Positions 39,785-51,888 of a stretch of DNA of 64,000 bases are shown here, piece after piece. The notes beneath the pieces were generated by a model. The model ran no database searches. It saw only the letters and a program-made list of their open reading frames with translations, and was not told the origin of the DNA. The stretch lies in assembly GCA_021808525.1 (NCBI GenBank), contig JAKBBK010000003.1, positions 34,586 to 98,585 of the forward strand, in the 5' to 3' direction. This DNA is from Pseudomonadota bacterium (GTDB lineage: Bacteria > Pseudomonadota > Gammaproteobacteria > Burkholderiales > Burkholderiaceae_C). The position numbers and the translations under genes are program-made. Positions within the stretch are counted from its first letter, which is position 1. Each line of letters opens with the position of its first letter.

Positions 39785-40600
39785 ATGATGCCCCTGCGCC
39801 TCGGGCCCCTGCTGCTGCCGACCGCGCCGCTGTTGCTGCTGCTCGGATTCTGGATCGCCGAGATGGTGGCGCGGCGCCTTGCCGGCGCCGCCGCGGCCCG
39901 CCCCGGGCCCGCGCTGCTGGCGGCCGCGCTGGGCGGATTGCTGGTGGCGCGTGCGGCCTTCGTGCTGCGCTGGCGCTCCCAGTACCCCACGCTGGGCGCG
40001 GTGCTGGATGTGCGCGACCTGGGCTTCGATCCCTGGGCGGGCTGGCCGGCCGCCGCGCTGGTGCTGCTGGCCTGGGGCTTGTGGCGTGCCCCGCTGCGCC
40101 GCGCGCTGGCCGCGGGCCTCGCCGCCGCCGCCCTGGTGGTGCTGGGAGGCCAGGCGCTGCTGGCGGCCCTGCAGCCGCCCCCACGCATGCTGCCCCAGCT
40201 CAGCCTGCGCGACCTGCAGGGGCGCGTGCTGCCCCTGCGCAGCCTGCGTGGCCAGCCGCTGGTGATCAACCTGTGGGCCACCTGGTGCCCGCCATGCCGG
40301 CGCGAACTGCCGATGCTGCTGGCCCAGGCGGGCATGCACCCGGGCGCGCGCATCGTGCTGGCGGACCAGGGCGACCCCGCGGCGGCGGTGGATGCCCTGC
40401 TGCGCTCCCTGGGCCATGCCGGCGCCCCCGAGGTGCTGCTCGATCCCGGGCGCGCACTGGCGGCCCATTACGAGGTTCCGGGCTACCCGACCACCCTGTT
40501 CATCCGGGCCGACGGAAGCCTGCAGCGCATGTACGTGGGCGAGATGTCCGCGGCCACGCTGAGCCAGGGCATCCGGCGGCTGCGCGAGGTGGCTCGATGA
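39785..40600 (+). CDS. TlpA-like thioredoxin domain protein with multi-TM N-terminal region
   Basis: Hydrophobic N-terminal half, then INLWATWCPPCRRELPML...EVPGYPTTLFI. Confidence 0.85.
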   Translation: MMPLRLGPLLLPTAPLLLLLGFWIAEMVARRLAGAAAARPGPALLAAALGGLLVARAAFVLRWRSQYPTLGAVLDVRDLGFDPWAGWPAAALVLLAWGLWRAPLRRALAAGLAAAALVVLGGQALLAALQPPPRMLPQLSLRDLQGRVLPLRSLRGQPLVINLWATWCPPCRRELPMLLAQAGMHPGARIVLADQGDPAAAVDALLRSLGHAGAPEVLLDPGRALAAHYEVPGYPTTLFIRADGSLQRMYVGEMSAATLSQGIRRLREVAR

Positions 40601-41604
40601 CCGCGCCTGTCGCGCAGGCGCGTGTGGCGGTCGGAGCGCGCGCGGCCTGGCTGTCGGTGGGGGGCCTGGGCCTGAGCGCGCTGGTCTGGGGCCTGTCGTG
40701 GTGGCCGGTGCGCCATGCGCAGGCGCTGGGGGTGCAGCCGTTGTGGACCACGGCGCTGATCTATGCGCCGGGAGCCGCGCTGGTGCTCTTGCTGCGCCCC
40801 GCGGCGCTCGGGCAGTGGCTGCGCAGCCGCGACCTGCTGCTGGTGGCCCTGGCGGCCGGCGGGGCCAATGCCTGTTTCAACCTCGGCGTGGCCAGCGGTG
40901 ACGTGGTGCGCGTGGTGCTGCTGTTCTACATGATGCCGGTGTGGGCCACGCTGCTGGCGCGCTGGCTGCTCGCCGAGCGCATCGGCGCGGCTGGCTGGAT
41001 GCGCCTGCTCCTGGCCCTGGCCGGCGCGCTGATCGTGCTGTGGCCCGCGGGGGGCGGCCTGCCGCTGCCGCGCAGCGCCGCCGACTGGCTGGGCCTGGCC
41101 GGCGGGGCTTTCTTCGCCCTGGACAACGTGATGCTGCGGCGCGGCGCGCAGGCCCCGGCGTCGGCCCGCATGCTGGCCATGTTCGCCGGAGGCCTGGTGT
41201 GCGGGGCGCTGCTGGCCCTGCTGCTGCAAGGCCTGGGCGTGGCACCGGCGCTGCCGTCCCCGCGCGCCGACTGGGGTGTCCCGGTGCTGCTGCTGGGCCT
41301 GGCGATGGTGGCCGGCAGCTACGGCCTGCAGTACGGCGCCGCGCGCCTGCCCGCGGCGCTGACGGCCGTGGTCATGATGCTGGAGATCGTGTTCGCCAGC
41401 CTCAGTTCGGCCTGGCTGGGCGCCGGGCACCTGGGCGCGCGGGCGTGGGTCGGTGGCGGTCTGATCGCCGCCGGGGTCCTGCTGGGCGCGCTGGCCGAGG
41501 CCGCTGCCGAAGGTCGCGCCGCTTCGCATGACGTAGCGCCCGGCGCGAGGCACAATGATGTGTTGCCGGGTCGCGCACCAGCGGCCCGTGGGAGCCCACG
41601 ATGA
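40597..41604 (+). CDS. DMT-family (EamA) transporter
   Basis: About 10 hydrophobic segments; LSALVWGLSWWPVR...; ATGA overlap with upstream gene. Confidence 0.87.
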   Translation: MTAPVAQARVAVGARAAWLSVGGLGLSALVWGLSWWPVRHAQALGVQPLWTTALIYAPGAALVLLLRPAALGQWLRSRDLLLVALAAGGANACFNLGVASGDVVRVVLLFYMMPVWATLLARWLLAERIGAAGWMRLLLALAGALIVLWPAGGGLPLPRSAADWLGLAGGAFFALDNVMLRRGAQAPASARMLAMFAGGLVCGALLALLLQGLGVAPALPSPRADWGVPVLLLGLAMVAGSYGLQYGAARLPAALTAVVMMLEIVFASLSSAWLGAGHLGARAWVGGGLIAAGVLLGALAEAAAEGRAASHDVAPGARHNDVLPGRAPAARGSPR

Positions 41605-42149
41605 GCACCTCGATTCCGAATTCCGCGCACGCCGACGCGGCCGAGCCGGAGCATGCCTCCAGCGTGTTCGAGTTCAGCGCCCGCGACATCCAGGGGCGCG
41701 AGCGCTCGCTGGCCGAATGGCGCGGGCAGGTGCTGCTGCTGGTCAATACCGCCAGCGCCTGCGGCTTCACCCCGCAATACGCGGGGCTGCAGGCCCTCTA
41801 TCACGCCTACCGCCCGCGGGGCTTCGTGGTGCTGGGCTTTCCCTGCAACCAGTTCGGGGCGCAGGAGCCGGGTACCGCGACGCAGATCGCCGCCTTCTGC
41901 GAAACCAACTACGGCGTGGAATTCCCGCTGTTCGACAAGATCGACGTCAACGGCGCCCACACCCATGCGCTGTGGCGCTGGCTCAAGGACCAGGCCAGCG
42001 GGGTGCTGGGCACCGAGGCGATCAAGTGGAATTTCACCAAGTTCCTGGTCGGGCGCGACGGCCAGGTGATCCGGCGCTACGCGCCCCAGACCCAGCCCGA
42101 CGCGCTGCGCGCGGACATCGAGATGGCGCTGGCCGCTCCCGCCGCCTGA
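41601..42149 (+). CDS. Glutathione peroxidase (Cys type)
   Basis: LLVNTASACGFTPQYAGLQALY, LGFPCNQFGAQEPG, IKWNFTKFLVGRDG. Confidence 0.93.
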   Translation: MSTSIPNSAHADAAEPEHASSVFEFSARDIQGRERSLAEWRGQVLLLVNTASACGFTPQYAGLQALYHAYRPRGFVVLGFPCNQFGAQEPGTATQIAAFCETNYGVEFPLFDKIDVNGAHTHALWRWLKDQASGVLGTEAIKWNFTKFLVGRDGQVIRRYAPQTQPDALRADIEMALAAPAA

Positions 42150-42186
42150 GGCGTATGCGCGGGCGCGGCGCCGCGCCGGAACCCGC

Positions 42187-42807
42187 TCAGCCGGCCGCGC
42201 CCGGATTCCTGGAGCGCAGCGCCACCAGCGGCTCGACGCTGGGCGCGTTCAGCCGGGCGCGCCGCGCGGGCTCGGCGCGCAGCGGCTCGACCTCGTGCAT
42301 GCCTTGCAGGCTGCGCACCGCGAGTTCCTGGTAGGTGCGCGTGCCCTCGGCCTTCCAGGCGATTTCGGCATCGCTGAGAGGCCGCTTGATCTTCGCCGGC
42401 ATGCCCGCGACCAGGGTGCGCGGGGGAATCACCATGGCCGCAGGCACGAAGGCGCAGGCGGCGATGATGGAGAACTCGCCGACCTCGGCGTCGTCCATGA
42501 CCACCGCGTTCATGCCCACCAGCGCGCCGCGGTGCACGATGCAGCTGTGCAGCACCGCGCCATGGCCGATATGGCCGTCGGCGTGCACCACGGTGTCGTG
42601 CCCGGGAAAGCCGTGCATCACGCAGGAGTCCTGCACATTGCTGCCTTCGTGCAGCACGATGCGCCCGAAGTCCCCGCGCAGGCTGGCGCAGGGGCCCACG
42701 TAGCAGCGCGGGCCCACGACCACGTCGCCGATGAGCACGGCGCTGGGGTGCACGTAGGCGCTGGGGTCCACCACCGGGACGACGCCGTCGATCGAATAGC
42801 AGGGCAT
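42187..42807 (-). CDS. paaY: Phenylacetate degradation hexapeptide-repeat protein PaaY
   Basis: [26 protein letters not shown]...[20 protein letters not shown]...[12 protein letters not shown]. Confidence 0.88.
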   Translation of the reverse strand: MPCYSIDGVVPVVDPSAYVHPSAVLIGDVVVGPRCYVGPCASLRGDFGRIVLHEGSNVQDSCVMHGFPGHDTVVHADGHIGHGAVLHSCIVHRGALVGMNAVVMDDAEVGEFSIIAACAFVPAAMVIPPRTLVAGMPAKIKRPLSDAEIAWKAEGTRTYQELAVRSLQGMHEVEPLRAEPARRARLNAPSVEPLVALRSRNPGAAG

Positions 42808-42884
42808 GGACAGGCCTCGATTCAGGGTTTTTCGGGATGCCGGCGCAAGGGCAGGGCACTTGCCGCGGGCAAAGCTTCGAGCCT

Positions 42885-42912
42885 AATATTGACCGACCGG
42901 TTGGTCAATATT
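42885..42912. promoter_or_regulatory. 28-bp palindrome AATATTGACCGACCGGTTGGTCAATATT, candidate PaaR (TetR) operator
   Basis: One pair mismatch over 28 bp; between divergent paaY and paaG, with a TetR gene in the same cluster. Confidence 0.85.
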
Positions 42913-43036
42913 GCGGCGAACGCCACCGGCGCCCGCGGCCGCGGCCCGGGCTGCCCGGTTTCCACGCCGGATCCGAAGCCGGATTCCCGGGAGGGCCCGG
43001 CACGCGCCGCGTCTGCCCGTTCAACGATTGTGCCCG

Positions 43037-43837
43037 ATGACTGTCTCCGAGCTTCCCGTGCTGCTTTGCGAGCGTGAAGGCGGCGTGCTCACGCTGCGCC
43101 TGAATCGCCCGCAGGCCATGAACGCGCTGGACGGCGCGCTGTGCGAGGCCCTGCTGCGCGAACTCGACGCCGCCGCCGCCGATACGCGGGTGCGCTGCGT
43201 GGTGCTCGCCGGCGCGGGGCGGGCCTTCTGCGCCGGGCAGGACCTGCGGGATCCCGCGGTGGCGCCTGGCGGCGCGCCCAAGGACCTGGGAGAGGTGGTG
43301 GCCTCGCGCTACCGCCCGCTGGTGCTGCGCCTGCGTTCCATGCCGGTGCCCACGATGGCGGCCGTGGGCGGCGTGGCCGCGGGGGCGGGCGCGGCGCTGG
43401 CCCTGATGTGCGACGTGGTGCTGGCGCGCCGCAGCGCGTCCTTCGTGCAGGCCTTCGCCGCCATCGCGCTGATTCCCGACAGCGGCAGCACCTGGCTGCT
43501 GCCGCGCCTGGTGGGCCGCGCGCGCGCGCTGGGACTGGCCCTGCTGGGCGACAAGCTGCCGGCCGCGCAGGCCGAGGCCCTGGGCCTGATCTGGAAATGC
43601 GTGGACGATGACGGCTTCGACGCCGAAGCCGCCTCGCTGGCCGCGCGCCTGGCCGCGCAGCCCTCGCGCGCGCTGGCACGCACGCGGGCCCTGATCGACG
43701 CGGGCGCGGCCTGCGAACTCGAGCAGGCGCTGGACGCCGAGGCGCAGGCGCAGCGCGACCTGGGCTTCGCGGCCGACTACGCCGAGGGCGTGGCGGCCTT
43801 CGCGCAAAAGCGTGCCCCGCGATTCACCGACCGCTGA
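43037..43837 (+). CDS. paaG: Enoyl-CoA hydratase/isomerase family, 1,2-epoxyphenylacetyl-CoA isomerase
   Basis: LNRPQAMNALDG, GRAFCAGQDLRDP, FAAIALIPDSGSTWLLPRLVGRARALGLALLGDKL. Confidence 0.9.
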   Translation: MTVSELPVLLCEREGGVLTLRLNRPQAMNALDGALCEALLRELDAAAADTRVRCVVLAGAGRAFCAGQDLRDPAVAPGGAPKDLGEVVASRYRPLVLRLRSMPVPTMAAVGGVAAGAGAALALMCDVVLARRSASFVQAFAAIALIPDSGSTWLLPRLVGRARALGLALLGDKLPAAQAEALGLIWKCVDDDGFDAEAASLAARLAAQPSRALARTRALIDAGAACELEQALDAEAQAQRDLGFAADYAEGVAAFAQKRAPRFTDR

Positions 43838-43971
43838 GGGCGCGCGCCCAGGCGCCGGGCCCCGGGTGGCCGGCGCCACGCGCGAGCGCCGGCAGCCCCG
43901 CAATCCCGCTTTTCCGTGTTCCCGCATGGGCGTCCTTGCCCAGTCCCCCCGCAGTTTCCAGGAGCTCCGAA

Positions 43972-44448
43972 TTGCCCGCAACCGAAACCCCCGATGACGC
44001 CGCCGCGCTGCGCGTGGCCCTGCGCGTGCGCGAGACCATGCTGGCCGAGGACCACGCGTCGCGGGCTCTGGGCATCGACATCGCCGAGGTGGCACCCGGT
44101 CGGGCCCTGGCGCGCATGCGCGTGCGCCGCGACATGCTCAACGGCTTCGGCATCTGCCACGGGGGCCTGATCACCACCCTGGCCGACACGGCCTTCGCCT
44201 ACGCCTGCAACTCGGCCAACCATGTCACCGTGGCCGCCGGGATCAGCGTGGATTTCGTGGCTCCGGCGCACGAGGGCGACGAGCTCAGCGCCCATTGCGA
44301 GCAGCGCACCCAGCAAGCGCGCACCGGGGTCTACGACGTGGTCGTGCGCAATCAGCACGGCCACACCGTGGCGCTGATGCGCGGACGCTCGCATCGCCTG
44401 AAGGGACGCCAGGTGTTCGCCAGCGACGAGCAGGCCCCGCAGTCCTGA
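43972..44448 (+). CDS. paaI: Hydroxyphenylacetyl-CoA thioesterase PaaI (TTG start)
   Basis: NGFGICHGGLITTLADTAFAYACNS; caGGAGctccgaaTTG. Confidence 0.9.
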   Translation: MPATETPDDAAALRVALRVRETMLAEDHASRALGIDIAEVAPGRALARMRVRRDMLNGFGICHGGLITTLADTAFAYACNSANHVTVAAGISVDFVAPAHEGDELSAHCEQRTQQARTGVYDVVVRNQHGHTVALMRGRSHRLKGRQVFASDEQAPQS

Positions 44449-44472
44449 CCCACCCAGAACGAGGAGACCCCC

Positions 44473-45798
44473 ATGAGCCAGGCCCGAGGCGCCGGTGGCG
44501 CCGCGCTCGAAGCCATCGAGACCGCCAGTCGCGACGAGATCTCGGCGCTGCAATTGCAGCGCCTGCGCTGGACCCTGCAGCATGCCTACGACAACGTGGC
44601 GCATTACCGGCGCGCCTTCGACGCCAGGGGCGTGCATCCCCAGGACCTGAAAAGCCTGGAGGACCTGGCCCGCTTCCCCTTCACCGGCAAGTCCGACCTG
44701 CGCGAGAACTACCCCTTCGGCATGTTCGCCGTGCCCCGCGAACAGGTGGTGCGGGTGCATGCCTCCTCGGGCACCACGGGCAAGCCCACGGTGGTGGGCT
44801 ACACGCGTGCCGACATCGACACCTGGGCCGACCTGGTGGCGCGCTCCATCCGCGCCGCGGGGGGCAAGCCCGGGGACATGGTGCACGTGGCCTACGGCTA
44901 CGGCCTGTTCACGGGGGGCCTGGGCGCGCATTACGGCGCCGAGCGCCTGGGCTGCACGGTGGTTCCCATGTCGGGCGGGCAGACCGAGAAGCAGGTGCAG
45001 CTGATCCGGGATTTCCGCCCCGACATCATCATGGTCACGCCCAGCTACATGCAGGTGATCGTCGAGGAGTTCGCGCGCCAGGGGCTGGACCCGCGCGAGA
45101 GTTCGCTGCGCGTGGGCATTTTCGGCGCCGAGCCCTGGACCGAGGCCATGCGCCTCGAGATCGAGCACAGGGCCGGCATCCGCGCCGTGGACATCTACGG
45201 GCTCAGCGAGGTCATGGGCCCCGGCGTGGCCAGCGAATGCGTGGAGACCCAGGACGGCCCGGTGATCTGGGAGGATCATTTCTACCCGGAGATCATCGAC
45301 CCCGTCACCGGCGAGGTGCTGCCCGAGGGCAGTGAGGGCGAGCTGGTGTTCACCTCGCTGAGCAAGCAGGCCATGCCCATCGTGCGCTATCGCACGCGCG
45401 ACCTCACGCGCCTGCTTCCCCCCACGGCGCGCGCCTTCCGGCGCATGGGCAAGATCGTCGGTCGCAGCGACGACATGCTGATCGTGCGTGGGGTGAACAT
45501 GTTCCCCACGCAGGTCGAGGAGATCGTCCTGCAGAACGAGATGCTGTCCGGGCAGTACCAGATCCATCTCAGCCGCGACGGCCACCTGGACAAGGTGGAG
45601 GTGCATTGCGAGGTGCAGCCCGAGCACGCGCAGATCAGCGAGGCGCAGCGCGAGCAGATCGCCCATTGGGTGGCCCATCGCATCAAGACCCTGGTGGGCA
45701 TCAGCACCCGGGTGGTCGTGCTGCCCCCGGATTCGATCGAACGTACCCTCACCGGCAAGGCGCGGCGGGTGTTCGACCATCGCCCGCGCAGCGCCTGA
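44473..45798 (+). CDS. paaK: Phenylacetate-CoA ligase
   Basis: [36 protein letters not shown]...[15 protein letters not shown]. Confidence 0.95.
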   Translation: MSQARGAGGAALEAIETASRDEISALQLQRLRWTLQHAYDNVAHYRRAFDARGVHPQDLKSLEDLARFPFTGKSDLRENYPFGMFAVPREQVVRVHASSGTTGKPTVVGYTRADIDTWADLVARSIRAAGGKPGDMVHVAYGYGLFTGGLGAHYGAERLGCTVVPMSGGQTEKQVQLIRDFRPDIIMVTPSYMQVIVEEFARQGLDPRESSLRVGIFGAEPWTEAMRLEIEHRAGIRAVDIYGLSEVMGPGVASECVETQDGPVIWEDHFYPEIIDPVTGEVLPEGSEGELVFTSLSKQAMPIVRYRTRDLTRLLPPTARAFRRMGKIVGRSDDMLIVRGVNMFPTQVEEIVLQNEMLSGQYQIHLSRDGHLDKVEVHCEVQPEHAQISEAQREQIAHWVAHRIKTLVGISTRVVVLPPDSIERTLTGKARRVFDHRPRSA

Positions 45799-45819
45799 AG
45801 GCGCGAGCCGAGACAGCCG

Positions 45820-46496
45820 ATGGCCCGAGGACGAGCCCCCCAGTACGACGAGCAGCGCGCGCTGATCCTGAGCCAGGCCGCGCGCCTGTTCGCGCAGCAG
45901 GGCTTCATGGCGACCTCGATGAACCAGGTCGCCGAGGCCTGCGGCCTGTCCAAGGCCGCGCTGTACCACTATTTCCGCGACAAGTACGCGCTGGCCGCGC
46001 ACATCGCCGAGACCCACGTGCGCCAGCTGCTCGAGGTGGTGATGCGCGCGCAGGCCGAATGCGCCGAGCCGCGCGCGCTGCTGGCGCTGCTCATCCAGCG
46101 CTTCGTGCGCGAGTACGCCAGCGCGCAGGACGCGCACCGCGTGCTCACCGAGGACGTGCGTTTCCTGGCCGAGGAGGATCGCCAGCGCATCCTCGACGTG
46201 GAACGCGAGGTCGTGGCCCGCTTCGCGCAGGCCATGCGCGCGCTGCGCCCCGAACTGGGCGCGCGCGATCTGGACAAGCCGCTGTCCATGCTGCTGTTCG
46301 GAATGATCAACTGGTTGTTCACCTGGTTCAAGCCGGGGCGCGGACTCGACTACGAGCAGCTCGCGCCCATGGTCGCCGACCTGTTCCTGCACGGCATGCT
46401 CGACATGGGCCTGCCGGCTGCCCCGCCACCCGTGACACCCGCGACGCCGGCGCGCCGGCGCGCATCCCCATCCACCGACACGACGAGGACCCCGAC

Positions 46497-46500
<4 letters not shown>
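45820..46500 (+). CDS. paaR: TetR family regulator, probable PaaR
   Basis: [46 protein letters not shown]; located inside the paa cluster. Confidence 0.85.
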
Positions 46501-47711
<1,211 letters not shown>

Positions 47712-47745
47712 AGCTCCCGAATCCGTTTCCCGAGGTGAACCAACC

Positions 47746-49806
47746 ATGAATGCTCCCATCCTGCAAAGCTACCTCGCCGGCCAGTGGTTCGGCACCGAGG
47801 CCGCGCAAGCCCTGGTCGACGCGGCCAGCGGCGCGGTGATCGCCCACACCCACGCCGGCCAGGGCGATTTCGAGGCCGCGCTGCACCATGCGCGCCACAG
47901 CGGAGTGCGTCGGCTGCTGGATCTCGATTTCCAGCAACGGGCCGCGCTGCTCAAGGCCCTGGCGCGTCATCTGTCCGAGCACAAGGAAAGTCTGTACGAG
48001 TGGTCGCTGTACACGGGCGCCACCCGCAACGACGGCTGGATCGACATCGAGGGCGGCATCGGCACCTTGTTCGCCTATGCCGGCATGGGCGCGCAGGAGC
48101 TGCCCGCGGGCAACGTGGTGCACGAAGGGCCGGTGGTTCCACTGGGCAAGCAGGGGCATTTCGCGGGCAGCCACATCCTGGTGCCGCGCGAGGGCGTGGC
48201 GGTGCACATCGACGCCTTCAACTTTCCCGTGTGGGGCCTGCTGGAAAAGTTCGCCCCCAGCTTCCTCGCCGGCATGCCCTGCATCGCCAAGCCCGCCACC
48301 GCCACCAGTTACCTGACCTGGGCCCTGGTGCGCCTGATGCTGGACTCGGGGCTGCTGCCCGAAGGCTGCCTGCAGCTGGTGATCGGCTCCACCGGCGACC
48401 TGCTGGACCGCCTGCAGGGTCAGGACGCGGTGACCTTCACCGGCTCGGCGGCCACGGCGGCGAAACTGCGCGCCAACCCGCGCCTGCTCGAGCGCGGCGT
48501 GCCCTTCAACGCCGAGGCCGATTCGCTCAACAGCGCCATCCTGGCGCCCGACGTGCGGACGGACGACCCCGAGTTCGAGTTGTTCGCGCGCGAGGTGGTG
48601 CGGGAAATGCGGGTCAAGGCGGGCCAGAAGTGCACGGCCATCCGGCGCATCCTGGTGCCGCGACGCCACCTGGACGCGCTGGCCGCGAACCTGGGGGCCA
48701 AGCTCGCCGCGCTGCGCATCGGCGATCCCCGCCTGCCGGAGGTGCAGATGGGGCCGCTGGCCAGCAAGGACCAGCAGCGCGACGTCGGCGAGGCGCTGGC
48801 GCGCCTGCGCGCGTGCTGCGACACCGTGTTCGACGGCAGCGCCCAGGCGTCCTGGGCCGGCGTGGGGGCCGAGCAGGGGGCGTTTTTCGCGCCCACGCTG
48901 CTGGCCTGCGCGCGCCCGGCCGAGGTGGCCGCGGTGCACGACGTGGAAGTGTTCGGGCCGGTCAGCACCTTGATGCCCTATGACGAGCTGGACGAGGCGC
49001 TGGCCCTGGCCGCGCGCGGCCAGGGCAGCCTGGTGGCCACCCTGGCCACGCGAGACCCGCAGCTCGCGGGGCGCGCCGTGCGCCGGGCCGCCGTGCACCA
49101 CGGACGCATCCTGGTGCTCGACGAGCAGGCGGCCAAGGAGTCCACCGGCCACGGCTCGCCGCTGCCCTCGCTCAAGCACGGCGGGCCGGGCCGTGCCGGC
49201 GGCGGCGAGGAACTCGGAGGCATGCGCGCGGTGGCCCACTACCTGCAGCGCGCCGCGGTGCAGGGCTCGCCCACCATGCTGGCCGCGGTGGTGGGCGAGT
49301 ACGTTCGCGGCGCCCGGCGCATCGAGACCGAGGTGCACCCCTTCCGGCGGTACTTCGAGGAGTTGCAGGTGGGCGAGTCGCTGCTCACGCACCGGCGCAC
49401 GGTCACCGAGGCCGACCTCGTGAATTTCGGCTGTCTGTCGGGTGATTTTTTCTACATGCACTTCGACGACATCGCGGCGCGCCAGTCGCCCTTCGGGCAG
49501 CGCATCGCCCATGGCTATTTCGTGCTGTCGGCCGCGGCGGGTCTGTTCGTGTCGCCGGCGCCCGGCCCGGTGCTGGCCAACTACGGACTCGACACCCTGC
49601 GCTTCGTCAAGCCGGTGCGCATCGGCGACACCATCCAGGCGCGCCTGACCTGCAAGCGCAAGATCGACCGGCGCAAGACCGATGCGCAGGGCCGGGGCCA
49701 GGGGGTCGTGGCCTGGGATGTGGAGGTGCGCAACCAGGACGATGAACTCGTGGCCAGCTACGACATCCTGACCCTGGTAGCCAAGCGGGCCGAAGGGGCT
49801 TCCTGA
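47746..49806 (+). CDS. paaZ: Bifunctional oxepin-CoA hydrolase / semialdehyde dehydrogenase PaaZ
   Basis: N-terminal ALDH domain (VTFTGSAATAAKL, GQKCTAIRRILVP) and C-terminal MaoC-like domain. Confidence 0.93.
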   Translation: MNAPILQSYLAGQWFGTEAAQALVDAASGAVIAHTHAGQGDFEAALHHARHSGVRRLLDLDFQQRAALLKALARHLSEHKESLYEWSLYTGATRNDGWIDIEGGIGTLFAYAGMGAQELPAGNVVHEGPVVPLGKQGHFAGSHILVPREGVAVHIDAFNFPVWGLLEKFAPSFLAGMPCIAKPATATSYLTWALVRLMLDSGLLPEGCLQLVIGSTGDLLDRLQGQDAVTFTGSAATAAKLRANPRLLERGVPFNAEADSLNSAILAPDVRTDDPEFELFAREVVREMRVKAGQKCTAIRRILVPRRHLDALAANLGAKLAALRIGDPRLPEVQMGPLASKDQQRDVGEALARLRACCDTVFDGSAQASWAGVGAEQGAFFAPTLLACARPAEVAAVHDVEVFGPVSTLMPYDELDEALALAARGQGSLVATLATRDPQLAGRAVRRAAVHHGRILVLDEQAAKESTGHGSPLPSLKHGGPGRAGGGEELGGMRAVAHYLQRAAVQGSPTMLAAVVGEYVRGARRIETEVHPFRRYFEELQVGESLLTHRRTVTEADLVNFGCLSGDFFYMHFDDIAARQSPFGQRIAHGYFVLSAAAGLFVSPAPGPVLANYGLDTLRFVKPVRIGDTIQARLTCKRKIDRRKTDAQGRGQGVVAWDVEVRNQDDELVASYDILTLVAKRAEGAS

Positions 49807-49812
49807 GGCGGC

Positions 49813-49829
49813 GCCGCCCCTTGGGCGGC
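49813..49829. terminator. Hairpin GCCGCCC-ctt-GGGCGGC after paaZ
   Basis: Perfect 7-bp stem 7 nt after the paaZ stop; no clear U-tract. Confidence 0.4.
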
Positions 49830-49869
49830 AATGCGCGCGACAATGCGCATTTGCAATGGGGCAGCGACC

Positions 49870-50472
49870 ATGGGAAACCGACTCAGCGCCATCACCACCC
49901 GCACGGGCGATTCCGGAACCACCGGGCTGGGCGACGGGTCGCGCTGCTCCAAGGCCGCCCCCCGCATCGACGCGCTGGGGGATGTGGACGAACTCAACGC
50001 CCACCTCGGGCTGTTGCTGTGCGAGCCGCTGCCGCCGGCCGCGCGCACCCTGCTGCTGCAGGTGCAGCAGGACCTGTTCAACCTGGGCGGCGAGCTGGCC
50101 GTGCCCGGCCTGAGCCTGCTGGACCAGGCCGCGCTGCAGCGCCTGGACGATGCCATCGCCTCCCACAACGCCGGCCTGCCGCCGCTGCGGGAATTCATCC
50201 TGCCCGGCGGCAGCCGCGCGGCCGCGCAGGCCCATGTGTGCCGCACCGTGGCGCGCCGCGCCGAGCGCACCCTGGTGCGCCTGCGCGAGCAGCAGGCTGA
50301 AGGGGCCGAGGGCCTGGCGCTGGCGCTGCGCCTGCTCAACCGCCTGTCGGACCTGCTGTTCGTGCTGGCGCGGGTGCTCAACGAGCCCGGGGCGGAGGTG
50401 TACTGGAACCACCAGCGCGAGCCGCTGCGGGACCAGCCGCAGGAAGCTGCGCGCGAGCCGGGTGTTCCGTAA
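49870..50472 (+). CDS. Cob(I)yrinic acid a,c-diamide adenosyltransferase (PduO type)
   Basis: TRTGDSGTTGLGDGSRCSK, DVDELNAHLGLLL, RRAERTLVRL, LNRLSDLLFVLARVLN. Confidence 0.93.
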   Translation: MGNRLSAITTRTGDSGTTGLGDGSRCSKAAPRIDALGDVDELNAHLGLLLCEPLPPAARTLLLQVQQDLFNLGGELAVPGLSLLDQAALQRLDDAIASHNAGLPPLREFILPGGSRAAAQAHVCRTVARRAERTLVRLREQQAEGAEGLALALRLLNRLSDLLFVLARVLNEPGAEVYWNHQREPLRDQPQEAAREPGVP

Positions 50473-50594
50473 CATTTCCTCACGTTCGCTGCATGTGGGC
50501 GACACACGCCGCCGGCATCATTGCGGGTGGCGCGGAGCATGCGTGCCGCGCGCACTGATCCAAGCCCTCCCGCTCGCCCGATTCGCCCCCCGCG

Positions 50595-51887
50595 ATGTCC
50601 GCTCCCCTGCCTGAAAGCTCCCTTCCTGCCCGCAAGTCGCCACGCCGCTGGCCCTGGCTGCTGGCCCTGATCCTGCTGATCGCGCTGGGCGCCGCCATCT
50701 GGTGGCACACCGGGCGCCAGGCGAGGCCCGGTGCCGCCGGGGGCATGCGCCGCGGGCCCTTCGGCGAGCAGCAGGCGACGGCCGTCACGGCCGCCGCGGT
50801 ACGCGTGCAGACCGTGCCGGTGTGGCTGACGGCCCTGGGCACCGTCACGCCCCACACCCTGGCCAGCGTGATGCCCCGTGTCGCCGGCCTGCTGCAGAGC
50901 GTGGACTTCCACCAGGGCCAGGCGGTGCGCGCGGGCCAGGTGCTGGCCACCATCGACCCGCGGCCCTTCCGCATCGCCGTGGAGCAGGCGCAGGCCACGC
51001 GCGAGCAGACGGCCGCCCAGCTCGCCGGCGCGCGCAGCGACCTGCAGCGCTACGAAACCCTGCTCGGGCAGGATGCCATCTCGGCCCAGCAGGTGGCCGA
51101 CCAGCGCGCCACCGTGGCCCAGCTCAAGGCCCAGCTGGACGCCAACACCGCGGCGCTGGACAACGCGCGACTGCAACTGTCGTGGACCCGCATCACGGCG
51201 CCGGTCTCGGGAATCGCCGGGCTGCGCCAGGTGGATCCGGGCAACATGGTCAACACCTCGGGGGCCCTGGGCCAGGGCGCGTCCACCTCGTCCTCCTCGG
51301 GTTCCACCACGGGCAGCGGCGGCGCGGCCGCGCCCATCGTGACCATCGCCCAGGTGCAGCCCATCGAGGTCAGCTTCGCGCTGCCGCAGGCCGAGGTGGG
51401 CGAGCTGCTGCGCCAACTGGCCGCCGGCCGCCACGCGCAGGTGCAGGCCTGGAACGCCTCGGACAGCACGCTGCTGGCGCGGGGCGAGCTGCTGGCCGCC
51501 GACAACCAGATTTCCACCTCCACCGGAACGCTGGCGCTGCGCGCGCGCTTCGCCAACAGCGGCCTGAGCCTGCTGCCCAATCAGTTCGTCAACGTGCGCG
51601 TGCTCGAGCGCAGCATCCCGGACGCGCTGGTGGTGCCCAGCACCGCGGTGGCCGTGGGTGCCAACGGCAGCTATGTGTACGTGATCGGCGCCAAGGGCAG
51701 CGTGGCGGTGCGGCAGGTGCGCACGGGCACCGTGTGGAACGGGCGGACCCAGGTGCTGTCGGGCCTGAAGCCTGGCGAGCGCGTGGTGACGGCCGGGCTG
51801 GACCACCTGCGCGAAGGCGCCAGGGTGCGCGTGGTGCAGGCGGCCTCCGGGCCCGCGGGCGGGAACGCGGCCCCGGCGAGTCGCTGA
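50595..51887 (+). CDS. mdtA: RND efflux periplasmic adaptor (MdtA-like)
   Basis: [47 protein letters not shown]. Confidence 0.9.
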   Translation: MSAPLPESSLPARKSPRRWPWLLALILLIALGAAIWWHTGRQARPGAAGGMRRGPFGEQQATAVTAAAVRVQTVPVWLTALGTVTPHTLASVMPRVAGLLQSVDFHQGQAVRAGQVLATIDPRPFRIAVEQAQATREQTAAQLAGARSDLQRYETLLGQDAISAQQVADQRATVAQLKAQLDANTAALDNARLQLSWTRITAPVSGIAGLRQVDPGNMVNTSGALGQGASTSSSSGSTTGSGGAAAPIVTIAQVQPIEVSFALPQAEVGELLRQLAAGRHAQVQAWNASDSTLLARGELLAADNQISTSTGTLALRARFANSGLSLLPNQFVNVRVLERSIPDALVVPSTAVAVGANGSYVYVIGAKGSVAVRQVRTGTVWNGRTQVLSGLKPGERVVTAGLDHLREGARVRVVQAASGPAGGNAAPASR

Positions 51888-51888
51888 G

